NCBI GenBank assembly: GCA_934088535.1
Contig: CAKOJC010000021.1
Coordinates: forward strand, 1-19,582
Source: an uncultured Bacilli bacterium
Lineage (GTDB): Bacteria; Bacillota_I; Bacilli_A; RF39; UBA660
DNA length: 19,582 bases
Reading direction: 5' to 3'
Part shown: in pieces, positions 13,418 to 19,548 of the stretch
Numbering within the stretch: the first letter of the stretch is position 1
Layout of the letters: each line of letters begins with the position of its first letter
Translations under genes and position numbers: made by a program
Notes under the pieces: generated by a model
Told to the model about the DNA's origin: nothing
Databases searched by the model: none
What the model saw: the letters and a program-made list of their open reading frames with translations, nothing else

Positions 13418-14137
13418 ATGGAAAGATTGCAAAAATATTTAAGTTCTTGTGGTATTGCATCAAGAAGAAAAAGTGAAGAATTAATTTTAGCAGGAAAAGT
13501 AAAAGTAAACGGTATTATTGTTCGAGAACTTGGAACAAAAGTATCTGATAAAGATGAGGTAGAAGTAGAAAATATGGAAGTTTATAGAAAACAAAAAGAA
13601 TATTATTTACTTTATAAGCCAGAAAAAACTATATGCTCTGTAAGTGATGATAAGGGTAGAGTAACAGTGGTAGATTTAATTGAAACAAATGAAAAAATCT
13701 TTCCAGTTGGAAGACTTGACTATGATACAACAGGATTATTACTACTTACAAATGATGGTGAACTTACTAATAAATTAACACACCCAAAAGGAAGCATTGA
13801 AAAAACATACTTAGCTAAAGTGAGCGGACTTGTAACAGGAAAAGAAATACATGAACTAGAAAATGGAATCGAACTTGATGGGGTTAAAACTAAAAAAGCA
13901 AGAGCAAAACTTAAAAAAATGGACAAAAAAAATAATAAGTCATATGTTGAACTTACTATAACTGAAGGAAGAAATCATCAAGTTAAAAACATGTTCGCGG
14001 CATTAGGCCACAAAGTTTTAAAATTAAAAAGAACAAATTATGCATTTTTTGATTTAGAAGGTCTAAAAATTGGTGAATATAGAAGCCTTACAACAAAAGA
14101 AGTAAAACAATTATATAATTACGCAAATATAAAATAA
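13418..14137 (+). CDS. rluB: RluB/RsuA-family rRNA pseudouridine synthase
   Basis: It isomerises a uridine in rRNA; RluB acts on the 23S rRNA peptidyl-transferase region. The 239-residue product has an N-terminal S4 RNA-binding domain (about 2-50, with Ser-Arg-Arg-Lys-Ser-Glu) and the RsuA-type catalytic domain, with Gly-Arg-Leu-Asp-Tyr-Asp-Thr-Thr-Gly-Leu (98-107; catalytic Asp101) and a C-terminal Glu-Gly-Arg-Asn-His-Gln-Val-Lys segment. I chose ATG 13418, which follows a GAGGTGG ribosome binding site; the in-frame GTG at 13409 is part of that site. RluB against RsuA or RluF cannot be settled by eye, but Gram-positive genomes usually carry RluB here. Confidence 0.88.
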   Translation: MERLQKYLSSCGIASRRKSEELILAGKVKVNGIIVRELGTKVSDKDEVEVENMEVYRKQKEYYLLYKPEKTICSVSDDKGRVTVVDLIETNEKIFPVGRLDYDTTGLLLLTNDGELTNKLTHPKGSIEKTYLAKVSGLVTGKEIHELENGIELDGVKTKKARAKLKKMDKKNNKSYVELTITEGRNHQVKNMFAALGHKVLKLKRTNYAFFDLEGLKIGEYRSLTTKEVKQLYNYANIK

Positions 14138-14169
14138 AAGAAGCTTTTGAGTTATTTAAGCTTCTTTTT
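14136..14169. terminator. Terminator between rluB and the convergent ferredoxin gene
   Basis: An 11-bp perfect stem (AAAAGAAGCTT at 14136-14146 with AAGCTTCTTTT at 14158-14168) and an 11-nt loop are followed by T residues for plus-strand transcripts. The opposite strand also has a T run, so it can serve both genes. It includes the rluB stop and the ferredoxin stop. Confidence 0.82.
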
Positions 14170-14359
14170 CTTCTTCAATAACAATTGCCCCAACTGGACA
14201 ACTTTCAACAATATTTAAAAGTTCTTTCTTATCTTCAGGCTTTACTTCTACATCTTTAGCTTGGCTAAGTCCTTCATCATTAAATTCAAAATATTCTTCT
14301 TTTTGACTAACACATAAACCACAACCAATACATGTGTCATTAACTTTTATCTTTTCCAT
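14156..14359 (-). CDS. fer: Single-cluster [4Fe-4S] ferredoxin
   Basis: The product is a 67-residue small electron carrier. Cys10-x-x-Cys13-x-x-Cys16 and Cys54-Pro give exactly one 4Fe-4S cluster, unlike the two-cluster clostridial type. It resembles Bacillus-type Fer, with a Glu-Ser-Cys-Pro-Val-Gly-Ala-Ile end motif and a strongly acidic C-terminus. I chose the ATG at 14359: a GGAGG site (14371-14367) lies 7 nt before it, and a longer frame to 14386 would place the site inside the gene. A TATAAT (14383-14378) upstream could be the -10, with no clear -35. Redox partners are unknown. Confidence 0.93.
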   Translation of the reverse strand: MEKIKVNDTCIGCGLCVSQKEEYFEFNDEGLSQAKDVEVKPEDKKELLNIVESCPVGAIVIEEEKEA

Positions 14360-14439
14360 TTCATTTCCTCCATATAAATTATACAATAATTATATATTAA
14401 AAAAATAAAAAAATCTATAATAGTGTAAAATAAGTTTTA

Positions 14440-14468
14440 TTGAATTTACTGAGTATTTATGATATTAT
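14440..14468 (+). promoter_or_regulatory. Candidate promoter of the tail-anchored protein gene
   Basis: TTGAAT (14440-14445), a 17-nt spacer and TATTAT (14463-14468) lie just before the GGTGAA ribosome binding site (14475-14480). A separate TATAAT at 14416-14421 is an alternative. Both are weak calls in DNA of this composition. Confidence 0.35.
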
Positions 14469-14484
14469 TATACTGGTGAAAGAT

Positions 14485-15522
14485 ATGAGTTCAAGAATGG
14501 AAAGATATGAAAATTCAGGGTTAGGTAATTTAAGTAGAACGAAAAGAAACCAAGATATTTACAATTCTACTGATATGAGCGAACTATCTAGAATAAAAAC
14601 TAACACAAACGTTAGTGTTATTTCTGATGCACCAAAAGAAATCGATATAGAAAAAATAAAAAAATATTTAAACGCTTTAAACGAAGAAGAAGAACAAAAA
14701 AGAAAAAAAATATCTCTAGATATTCCAGAACCAGAAGAAAAGATAGTTGAAAGGCAAGAACAAAAAAACTATGATATTAATTCAGTTTTAGAACAAGCTA
14801 GGGAAAAGAAAGAAACAAATTACGAAGAAGAAAGACATAGAAAGTTAAATAATACTGGATACGATATACTTAAAAATATAAAAATTAAAGAAGAACAAGA
14901 AGAAAAAGATAAACTTATGGATACTGATGAGTTTACATCTCCAATAGATGAACTAAATACACAAGAAAAAACAATTGTAAACTTAATCCAAGATATTCAA
15001 AATGGAAAATCTGTAAATAATGGAACTAAAGAAAATGTTAAAGAAGATAGTACAACTGATTTGTTTAAAGAATTAATGGGTGATAATGAAAATACAATTG
15101 TTATGCCACCAATAAATGAAAATGAATCTGATGAAAATAATTTAAAAGACGCACTATTAGATATGACCAGAGAATTAGATGCAATAAAAGAACCCGCAAA
15201 CGATCTTACACAGGATTTGATATTAGAAAAAGAAAAAATTAAGCAACAATATCAATTAAAACCTAATAGTAATGAAAATACTTCTAATGAGAATAAAGAA
15301 GAAATCGATCCTGATGCACCAAAGATTAGTAGTATAGACAAATCATTCTATACAAATTCAATCTCATTTAATAAGACAGATTTTGAAGGATTTGAAGATT
15401 TAGAAAAAAGTGAAAAGAAAAGTGGAATTCTAGCAAAAATAGGAATAGTTTTAATAATTATAATTCTATTAGCAACAGCATTTTCAATACTAAATTCTGT
15501 GCTTGAATGGAATATAATCTGA
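14485..15522 (+). CDS. Acidic, tail-anchored protein of unknown function
   Basis: The product from ATG 14485 is 345 residues; I prefer this start to the upstream in-frame ATG at 14440 because a GGTGAA site lies directly before it. The N-terminus is basic with an Arg-Tyr-Glu-Asn and Arg-Thr-Lys-Arg-Asn pattern. The middle (about 50-300) is very rich in Glu, Asp, Lys and Asn and looks like extended helix or disorder. A single hydrophobic segment near residues 320-340 precedes a short tail, so the protein is probably anchored by its C-terminus with the long domain in the cytoplasm. No domain is recognised. It lies 40 nt before yunB but is separated by a terminator. Function is unknown. Confidence 0.8.
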   Translation: MSSRMERYENSGLGNLSRTKRNQDIYNSTDMSELSRIKTNTNVSVISDAPKEIDIEKIKKYLNALNEEEEQKRKKISLDIPEPEEKIVERQEQKNYDINSVLEQAREKKETNYEEERHRKLNNTGYDILKNIKIKEEQEEKDKLMDTDEFTSPIDELNTQEKTIVNLIQDIQNGKSVNNGTKENVKEDSTTDLFKELMGDNENTIVMPPINENESDENNLKDALLDMTRELDAIKEPANDLTQDLILEKEKIKQQYQLKPNSNENTSNENKEEIDPDAPKISSIDKSFYTNSISFNKTDFEGFEDLEKSEKKSGILAKIGIVLIIIILLATAFSILNSVLEWNII

Positions 15523-15524
15523 TT

Positions 15525-15550
15525 AAGGAGCATTAATAGCTTCTTTTTTT
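15525..15550 (+). terminator. Intrinsic terminator before yunB
   Basis: AAGGAGC (15525-15531) pairs with GCTTCTT (15539-15545, one G-U) across a 7-nt loop, and a run of T follows. It sits 2 nt after the stop of the tail-anchored protein gene. Confidence 0.7.
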
Positions 15551-15551
15551 A

Positions 15552-15557
15552 TATAAT
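15552..15557 (+). promoter_or_regulatory. Candidate leaderless -10 box of yunB
   Basis: TATAAT (15552-15557) is followed by TTAAT and the ATG at 15563, with no ribosome binding site. Apart from one base this equals the arrangement before the gene at 4534. No -35 box is evident; a sporulation sigma factor is possible but not shown. Confidence 0.4.
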
Positions 15558-15562
15558 TTAAT

Positions 15563-16282
15563 ATGATTAATCAAAAAATGAGACTTAGAAAATCTATTAG
15601 TATCAAAGCAGAAGATAAAATAATTATAGTACTAGTAATAGTATTAATTTTGACATATATATTAGTAAAACTATTTACAGAAAAAAGTAGAAATATATTG
15701 TTAGAATACGCTAAAAATAAATCCGTAGAAATATCCACAATTGTAATTAATGAGTCAATAAAACAGGCCATTTTAGAAGAACAAACAAGCGATATACTAA
15801 AAATAGATAAAAATAATAGTGATGAAATATTAGGAATAAATTTTGATAATATCAAGACAAATAAGATATTATATGATATGAATAATAGTATGATAAATAA
15901 TATTAAAGAAATAGAATTAGGCAGCATTTCAAGTGCGAATAACAAATTAAAAAATGATTTTTTTGATACTAAAAATATGATATTTCAAATACCATTTAAC
16001 GTTATAAATGAAAAGCCAATATTAATAGGAATTGGACCCAAAATACCATTTAAACTTGAAATATTAAGTAGTGTTACAAATAATATAGTAACAAATGTAA
16101 AAGAATATGGAATAAATAATTCATTAATAGAATTATTTTTAGAAATAGAAATAAATGTACAAATAATATTACCATTTACTTCAGAAAGAACAACAATCAA
16201 TAAAAAAATACCAATAAGTACTAAAATAATTCAAGGTAAAATACCCGAATATTATGGTGGAATGATAAGTGCTAGAACATAA
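15563..16282 (+). CDS. yunB: Sporulation protein YunB family
   Basis: The 239-residue product has a short basic N-terminus, one membrane segment (about 22-40) and an extracytoplasmic-type domain. Family features visible are Ile-Asn-Glu-Ser-Ile (about 64-68), a Leu-Gly-Ser-like turn, Gly-Pro-Lys-Ile-Pro-Phe (about 158-163), and the end segment Val-Gln-Ile-Ile-Leu-Pro-Phe ... Ile-Pro-Ile-Ser-Thr-Lys-Ile-Ile-x-Gly-Lys-Ile-Pro-Glu. In Bacillus subtilis YunB is made in the mother cell and is needed for proper spore formation; its molecular role is not established. The gene lacks a ribosome binding site. Presence here suggests a spore-forming lineage but does not prove sporulation. Confidence 0.85.
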   Translation: MINQKMRLRKSISIKAEDKIIIVLVIVLILTYILVKLFTEKSRNILLEYAKNKSVEISTIVINESIKQAILEEQTSDILKIDKNNSDEILGINFDNIKTNKILYDMNNSMINNIKEIELGSISSANNKLKNDFFDTKNMIFQIPFNVINEKPILIGIGPKIPFKLEILSSVTNNIVTNVKEYGINNSLIELFLEIEINVQIILPFTSERTTINKKIPISTKIIQGKIPEYYGGMISART

Positions 16283-16311
16283 AAATATCTATATATTGAA
16301 GAATAATAAAC

Positions 16312-16340
16312 TTTACTCAATAAAATTAAAATGCTATAAT
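16312..16340 (+). promoter_or_regulatory. Promoter of yutD, extended -10
   Basis: TTTACT (16312-16317), a 17-nt spacer and TATAAT (16335-16340) preceded by TGC make an extended -10 promoter. The predicted leader is about 16 nt, carrying AGGTGA 6 nt before the ATG. Confidence 0.65.
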
Positions 16341-16362
16341 AAAACATACAAGGTGAACAAGT

Positions 16363-16653
16363 ATGGAAATAGATGTAGAAGGAACTATATATACATTAAA
16401 GGAAAATTATAGAGAGGCATTTGACAAAGATATGTTTTTAGCGAGATATACCGATTATTTTGAAAATTATGATTATATTGTAGGGGATATTGCATATTCA
16501 AAATTACGATTAAAAGGCTTTAATAAAAAAAATAATAAAGGTCTAAACAAAATAAATGATTTTGAAAATATAAAAAAATATATTGCTGAAAACTGTGCAT
16601 ATGATTGCAAGTATTTTATATTGGAAAAAACAAGTGAAAAAAAAGGTAAATAA
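16363..16653 (+). CDS. yutD: YutD-like protein (DUF1027)
   Basis: The 96-residue cytoplasmic product matches the YutD family by its conserved middle, Phe-x-x-Arg-Tyr-Thr-Asp-Tyr-Phe-x-x-Tyr-Asp-Tyr-Ile-Val-Gly-Asp, followed by Leu-Arg-Leu-Lys-Gly-Phe (about 48-53). The C-terminal part has Glu-Asn-Cys-Ala-Tyr-Asp-Cys-Lys-Tyr-Phe-Ile-Leu, as in the family. Length is normal. The family is widely conserved in Bacilli and no biochemical role is known to me. It has its own promoter and terminator, with the TAA stop inside the terminator stem, so it is probably a single-gene unit. In Bacillus subtilis yutD lies in the same general chromosomal area as yunB and yutH, which fits the grouping here. Confidence 0.88.
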   Translation: MEIDVEGTIYTLKENYREAFDKDMFLARYTDYFENYDYIVGDIAYSKLRLKGFNKKNNKGLNKINDFENIKKYIAENCAYDCKYFILEKTSEKKGK

Positions 16654-16680
16654 TATCAAACCAATTGATATTATTTTTAT
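16648..16680 (+). terminator. Intrinsic terminator after yutD
   Basis: A 12-bp perfect stem (16648-16659 with 16665-16676) closes on a 5-nt loop and ends in a T-rich tail. The yutD stop codon is in the left arm, and the right arm contains the -35 box (TTGATA) of the next promoter. Confidence 0.82.
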
Positions 16681-16693
16681 TATATGATAAAAT
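16665..16693 (+). promoter_or_regulatory. Promoter of the DUF1292-like gene, overlapping the yutD terminator
   Basis: TTGATA (16665-16670), a 17-nt spacer and TAAAAT (16688-16693) preceded by TGA form an extended -10 promoter. Its -35 is the right arm of the terminator hairpin. The predicted leader is about 20 nt and carries AGAGAGGA before the ATG at 16720. Confidence 0.6.
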
Positions 16694-16719
16694 TATACAA
16701 GAATAGAGAGGAAAATGGT

Positions 16720-16974
16720 ATGAGTAGAATTTCAATAAAAAATATGGACGGAACAATGGAAGAAGTTGACTTGGTTAACGCTTTCAAAATTAATGAAATA
16801 AATAAAAGATTTGTTATATTATCAAAAGGTGAATCTGCTGGTGAAGGAATGAGTAAAATTTATATATCAGAGTTCGTAGAGAATGAACCAGGCGTATATA
16901 GCCTAGTGGGTATAAAAGATGATCAAATATGGCAAAGAGTAAAAGAAGCAATGAAACAAATAGTGGAAAGTTAG
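16720..16974 (+). CDS. Small DUF1292-like protein
   Basis: The 84-residue product starts at ATG 16720, 7 nt after an AGAGAGGA site; the in-frame ATG at 16684 is in the promoter. It has the layout of DUF1292 proteins: an N-terminal strand with an acidic turn (Met-Asp-Gly-Thr-Met-Glu-Glu-Val), a strand with an aromatic residue (Lys-Arg-Phe-Val-Ile-Leu), then Ile-Tyr-Ile-Ser-Glu-Phe and Tyr-Ser-Leu-Val-Gly-Ile, ending in a helix with Trp. It lacks the strongly acidic character of the standard family, so the assignment is tentative. The stop directly precedes the AGGTGA site of the next gene, so the two are co-transcribed. Confidence 0.75.
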   Translation: MSRISIKNMDGTMEEVDLVNAFKINEINKRFVILSKGESAGEGMSKIYISEFVENEPGVYSLVGIKDDQIWQRVKEAMKQIVES

Positions 16975-16983
16975 GTGAATAAA

Positions 16984-18060
16984 ATGACAAGTGAAATCGA
17001 AAACATAGAAAAAGGAATAGTTGTATCAACAATAGAATTTGATGCAAATAAAAGAATAATTGGTATAGGTACGCCTACAATTACTCCAAATCCAACTACT
17101 GGAATTGCACCATTATCAAAACAAACTGCATTTGTACCAGAAGTTAAAGAAAACCTAGCGCAAGTTGCCGAAAAAGTACTAGGCACTAATCCAAATCAAG
17201 CTGCACCAATTCAAGAACCAATTGCAACTCAGGCTGCTCCAGTAATTCCAACACCAACAGTTAGCGATTCAATATCAAATCAAGCTGTTAATGTTGAAAT
17301 ACCAACTGATTTAGGAAATTTATCAACAATCAAAGAAGTGACTGAACCAATTAAAAATTCAATAAATGAAATGGCAAAACCAATTTCTCAAGTTCCAGTA
17401 GAACCAAAAATAGAAACTCCTGAGATTGTAGTTCCAGTAACAGAACCAATTGCAACACCACAAGATGTTTTAGCTACAGAGCCAACTGGAATAAATGAAC
17501 AGTTATTTGCTACAGAACCAGTTCAACCAACACAAGTTGTACCAATTCAAGAACCAACCGAAACTGTAACACCAGTTACTCCAACTACAATACCTGTAGA
17601 GCCAATAAATAGTTTGGCAAGTACAACAGTTGAACAATCAGTACCAGCACCATTATCTTTTGAGCCAAGACAAGAAATTAAACCAGAAGAGCCAAAAATG
17701 AAAGAACCAATTACTGAGACTAATATACCATTAGAAACACAAATTGTTCAGCAACCAATGCCAGAACAACAAGTAACAAATGCTAAACCTGCGGTACTAG
17801 CAATGACTGAAATTGAAAAACAAGAAATGGCTAAGAAATTAGCAAATATAGTATCAAGTGTTATATCAAGTAAAATATCTGAAATAGCATATATTGCCTC
17901 TTATGAAGAGTTCCTAGGATTGCTAAATGAAATGTCAAAAAATAATAACCTTGAAAATGAAAATAATGAGACAATTGGATCAAATATAGACAATGCACAA
18001 GCACTAGTTAATCCAATGCTTATTCAAGAACAAGAACCAGTAGTGAAGTTGGCGGCGTAG
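16984..18060 (+). CDS. Pro/Thr/Glu-rich protein of unknown function
   Basis: The 358-residue product starts at ATG 16984, 5 nt after AGGTGA (16973-16978); the in-frame GTG at 16975 is part of that site. A short ordered N-terminus (about 1-30, Ile-Val-Val-Ser-Thr-Ile-Glu-Phe) is followed by a long low-complexity linker (about 35-265) with recurring Glu-Pro-Ile-Ala-Thr and Val-Pro-Ile-Gln-Glu-Pro units. A helical C-terminal segment (about 270-320) reads as an ordered domain. There is no signal peptide, membrane helix or cell-wall anchor, so it is probably cytoplasmic despite a surface-protein-like linker. Codon use is like its neighbours. No family is recognised; it may work with the DUF1292-like protein. 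Confidence 0.8.
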   Translation: MTSEIENIEKGIVVSTIEFDANKRIIGIGTPTITPNPTTGIAPLSKQTAFVPEVKENLAQVAEKVLGTNPNQAAPIQEPIATQAAPVIPTPTVSDSISNQAVNVEIPTDLGNLSTIKEVTEPIKNSINEMAKPISQVPVEPKIETPEIVVPVTEPIATPQDVLATEPTGINEQLFATEPVQPTQVVPIQEPTETVTPVTPTTIPVEPINSLASTTVEQSVPAPLSFEPRQEIKPEEPKMKEPITETNIPLETQIVQQPMPEQQVTNAKPAVLAMTEIEKQEMAKKLANIVSSVISSKISEIAYIASYEEFLGLLNEMSKNNNLENENNETIGSNIDNAQALVNPMLIQEQEPVVKLAA

Positions 18061-18094
18061 ATTAATAAATTATCAAAGAAAATTTAAAAGATAT

Positions 18095-18122
18095 GGAAGG
18101 TAAAAATATACCTTCCTTTTTT
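18095..18122 (+). terminator. Intrinsic terminator after the Pro/Thr-rich protein gene
   Basis: GGAAGGTA (18095-18102) pairs with TACCTTCC (18109-18116) across a 6-nt loop and is followed by TTTTTT. It is the most GC-rich hairpin in this part of the window. Confidence 0.88.
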
Positions 18123-18187
18123 ACAGTTGACTTAAATATAAACAAAAAAGAATATAAAAAAATGATAATCATAAAATTAATATAAAG

Positions 18188-19081
18188 GTGATCTATATCA
18201 AAAATGAAATCGAACAAAATTATAATATAAAAATTAATAAAATATATTCAAATAGAAAAGAAAAATATTTTTTTATAGGCGATAAAAAAATATACATAAA
18301 AAAAATAGAAAAAGAAAAAAAGATAGATAATCTTATGCAAATCGCAAATGATTTATATAATCAAAAGAAGCACTCAGAGACATTTTTAATAAATAAACAT
18401 GGAAACTATACAATAGAATATAAAAATAAAAAAATAGCTCTTTTAATATGCCATGGTGCCGAAAATATTGAATTGAGTTTAAATGATATATTATCTGGAA
18501 TAGTTGAAGTCAAAGGTATAGATATAGAAGAGTATGATATACGGTCTGAATGGAAAAAGAGAATAGATAACTTCGAGTTAAAAATAATGGAGTATAATAA
18601 AGAATTCTCAATAATAATGAAATATATAAATTATTATATAGGTATGGCAGAAAATGCAATTCAATTATTAGAAAAAACAGAAAAAAATGAATCTAATACT
18701 GTTTATTTAGGACATTCAATTTTGGAAAATGAATATTCATATAGAAATTACGTGGATCCACTCACATATGTAAAAACATTAAAAATGTATGACATAGCTA
18801 ATTACTTCAAATATAAATTTTACATTAATGGTATAGACTACAATGAACTTGAAGAACTTAAATATATAATTAAAGATGAACAAGATAAAAGAACGTTTTT
18901 AGCAATAATAATGTATCCATCAGAAGTATTTGACAGATTTGAAAAAATTATATCACTTCAAATTGATGAGAAAACAATATATTCTTATATAAATAAAATC
19001 GAAAAAATGGAGGAATTTATTTCATATATACAAGAAGACGTAATTAAGTCAGAGTATATTAAGTGGTTGAAAGAAAAATAA
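18188..19081 (+). CDS. YutH-like spore coat protein (CotS/kinase-like fold), uncertain start
   Basis: The roughly 295-residue product resembles YutH of Bacillus, a member of the CotS-type kinase-like coat proteins. The clearest block is Tyr-Tyr-Ile-Gly-Met-Ala-Glu-Asn-Ala-Ile-Gln-Leu-Leu (about 153-165). It is followed by a Gly-His-Ser-Ile-Leu segment where YutH has a conserved His, an Asp-Pro-Leu then Tyr-Asp-Ile-Ala-Asn-Tyr segment, and Ile-Met-Tyr-Pro-Ser-Glu-Val-Phe (about 238-245). Kinase catalytic residues are not evident, so an enzyme activity is doubtful. The frame's first GTG (18188) is inside the likely GGTGA ribosome binding site. No ATG is available in frame, and the codon at the right distance is ATC (18197). 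It is placed near yunB and yutD. Confidence 0.72.
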   Translation: MIYIKNEIEQNYNIKINKIYSNRKEKYFFIGDKKIYIKKIEKEKKIDNLMQIANDLYNQKKHSETFLINKHGNYTIEYKNKKIALLICHGAENIELSLNDILSGIVEVKGIDIEEYDIRSEWKKRIDNFELKIMEYNKEFSIIMKYINYYIGMAENAIQLLEKTEKNESNTVYLGHSILENEYSYRNYVDPLTYVKTLKMYDIANYFKYKFYINGIDYNELEELKYIIKDEQDKRTFLAIIMYPSEVFDRFEKIISLQIDEKTIYSYINKIEKMEEFISYIQEDVIKSEYIKWLKEK

Positions 19082-19096
19082 AAAATATGATATACT
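19067..19096 (+). promoter_or_regulatory. Promoter of the S1-domain protein gene
   Basis: TTGAAA (19067-19072), an 18-nt spacer and TATACT (19091-19096) lie at the end of the YutH-like gene. The predicted start is about 12 nt before the ATG at 19115, just ahead of the GGTGA site (19105-19109). Confidence 0.55.
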
Positions 19097-19114
19097 TAAG
19101 TTGTGGTGAAAAAA

Positions 19115-19462
19115 ATGAGCAATATAAAAGTAGGAAAAATAGTAGAGGGACAAATTACAGGAATAACAAAATATGGAGTTTTTGTTAGTCTAGAAGATAA
19201 TTACACAGGAATGATCCATATATCAGAGGTTTCAAATAAGTATATAGAAGATTTAAATGAAAAATTTAAAATTGGTGATTTAATAAAAGTTAAGGTTCTA
19301 TCAATTGATGAGAATAAGTTACAAGTTAAATTGTCTATAAAAAAAATTAGTAAACAATTAAGAAGAAAAGGAATAGAGGAAAAGGGCGTTGGATTTGAAC
19401 CGTTAAGACAAAATTTAAGCATTTGGATAGATGAAAAAATCAAAGAATTTGAAAAAAAATAA
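19115..19462 (+). CDS. S1-domain RNA-binding protein (YugI/GSP13/CvfD type)
   Basis: The 115-residue product has a single S1 domain (about residues 4-76): Val-Gly-Lys-Ile-Val-Glu-Gly-Gln-Ile-Thr-Gly-Ile then Tyr-Gly-Val-Phe-Val-Ser-Leu, Gly-Met-Ile-His-Ile-Ser-Glu-Val, and Leu-Ser-Ile-Lys. A basic linker follows, then the family's end motif Gly-Phe-Glu-Pro-Leu ... Ile-Trp-Ile-Asp. This build is that of YugI/general stress protein 13, which binds RNA and ribosomes and affects translation under stress. The start is the ATG at 19115, not the in-frame GTG at 19103 next to the ribosome binding site. It precedes the tRNA gene but is transcribed separately. Confidence 0.9.
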   Translation: MSNIKVGKIVEGQITGITKYGVFVSLEDNYTGMIHISEVSNKYIEDLNEKFKIGDLIKVKVLSIDENKLQVKLSIKKISKQLRRKGIEEKGVGFEPLRQNLSIWIDEKIKEFEKK

Positions 19463-19492
19463 AATATATTTAAAAAAATCTTGTATTTTGTA

Positions 19493-19521
19493 TTGACATC
19501 AAAACTAATAAATGTTATATT
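19493..19521 (+). promoter_or_regulatory. Strong promoter of the tRNA gene
   Basis: TTGACA (19493-19498), a 17-nt spacer and TATATT (19516-19521), preceded by TGT, make a near-consensus extended -10 promoter. It ends about 27 nt before the tRNA, as expected for a stable RNA transcription unit. Confidence 0.85.
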
Positions 19522-19548
19522 TAATAGCGTCAACAGGAAAAATATTAT

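Noticed and set aside
16971..18060. Repeat array or mobile-element signature in the Pro/Thr-rich gene
   Set aside because: The repeats are imperfect at the protein level and not regular in DNA; there are no spacers, terminal inverted repeats or transposase.
18127..18158. TTGACT followed by TATAAA as a promoter for the YutH-like gene
   Set aside because: The spacer would be 20 nt, outside the working range, and no better -10 lies at 16-18 nt.
18162..18172. Perfect 11-nt palindrome ATGATAATCAT resembling the core of a Fur box
   Set aside because: It covers only a core of the longer Fur consensus, the DNA is extremely AT-rich so short palindromes are frequent, and the downstream YutH-like gene has no link to iron.
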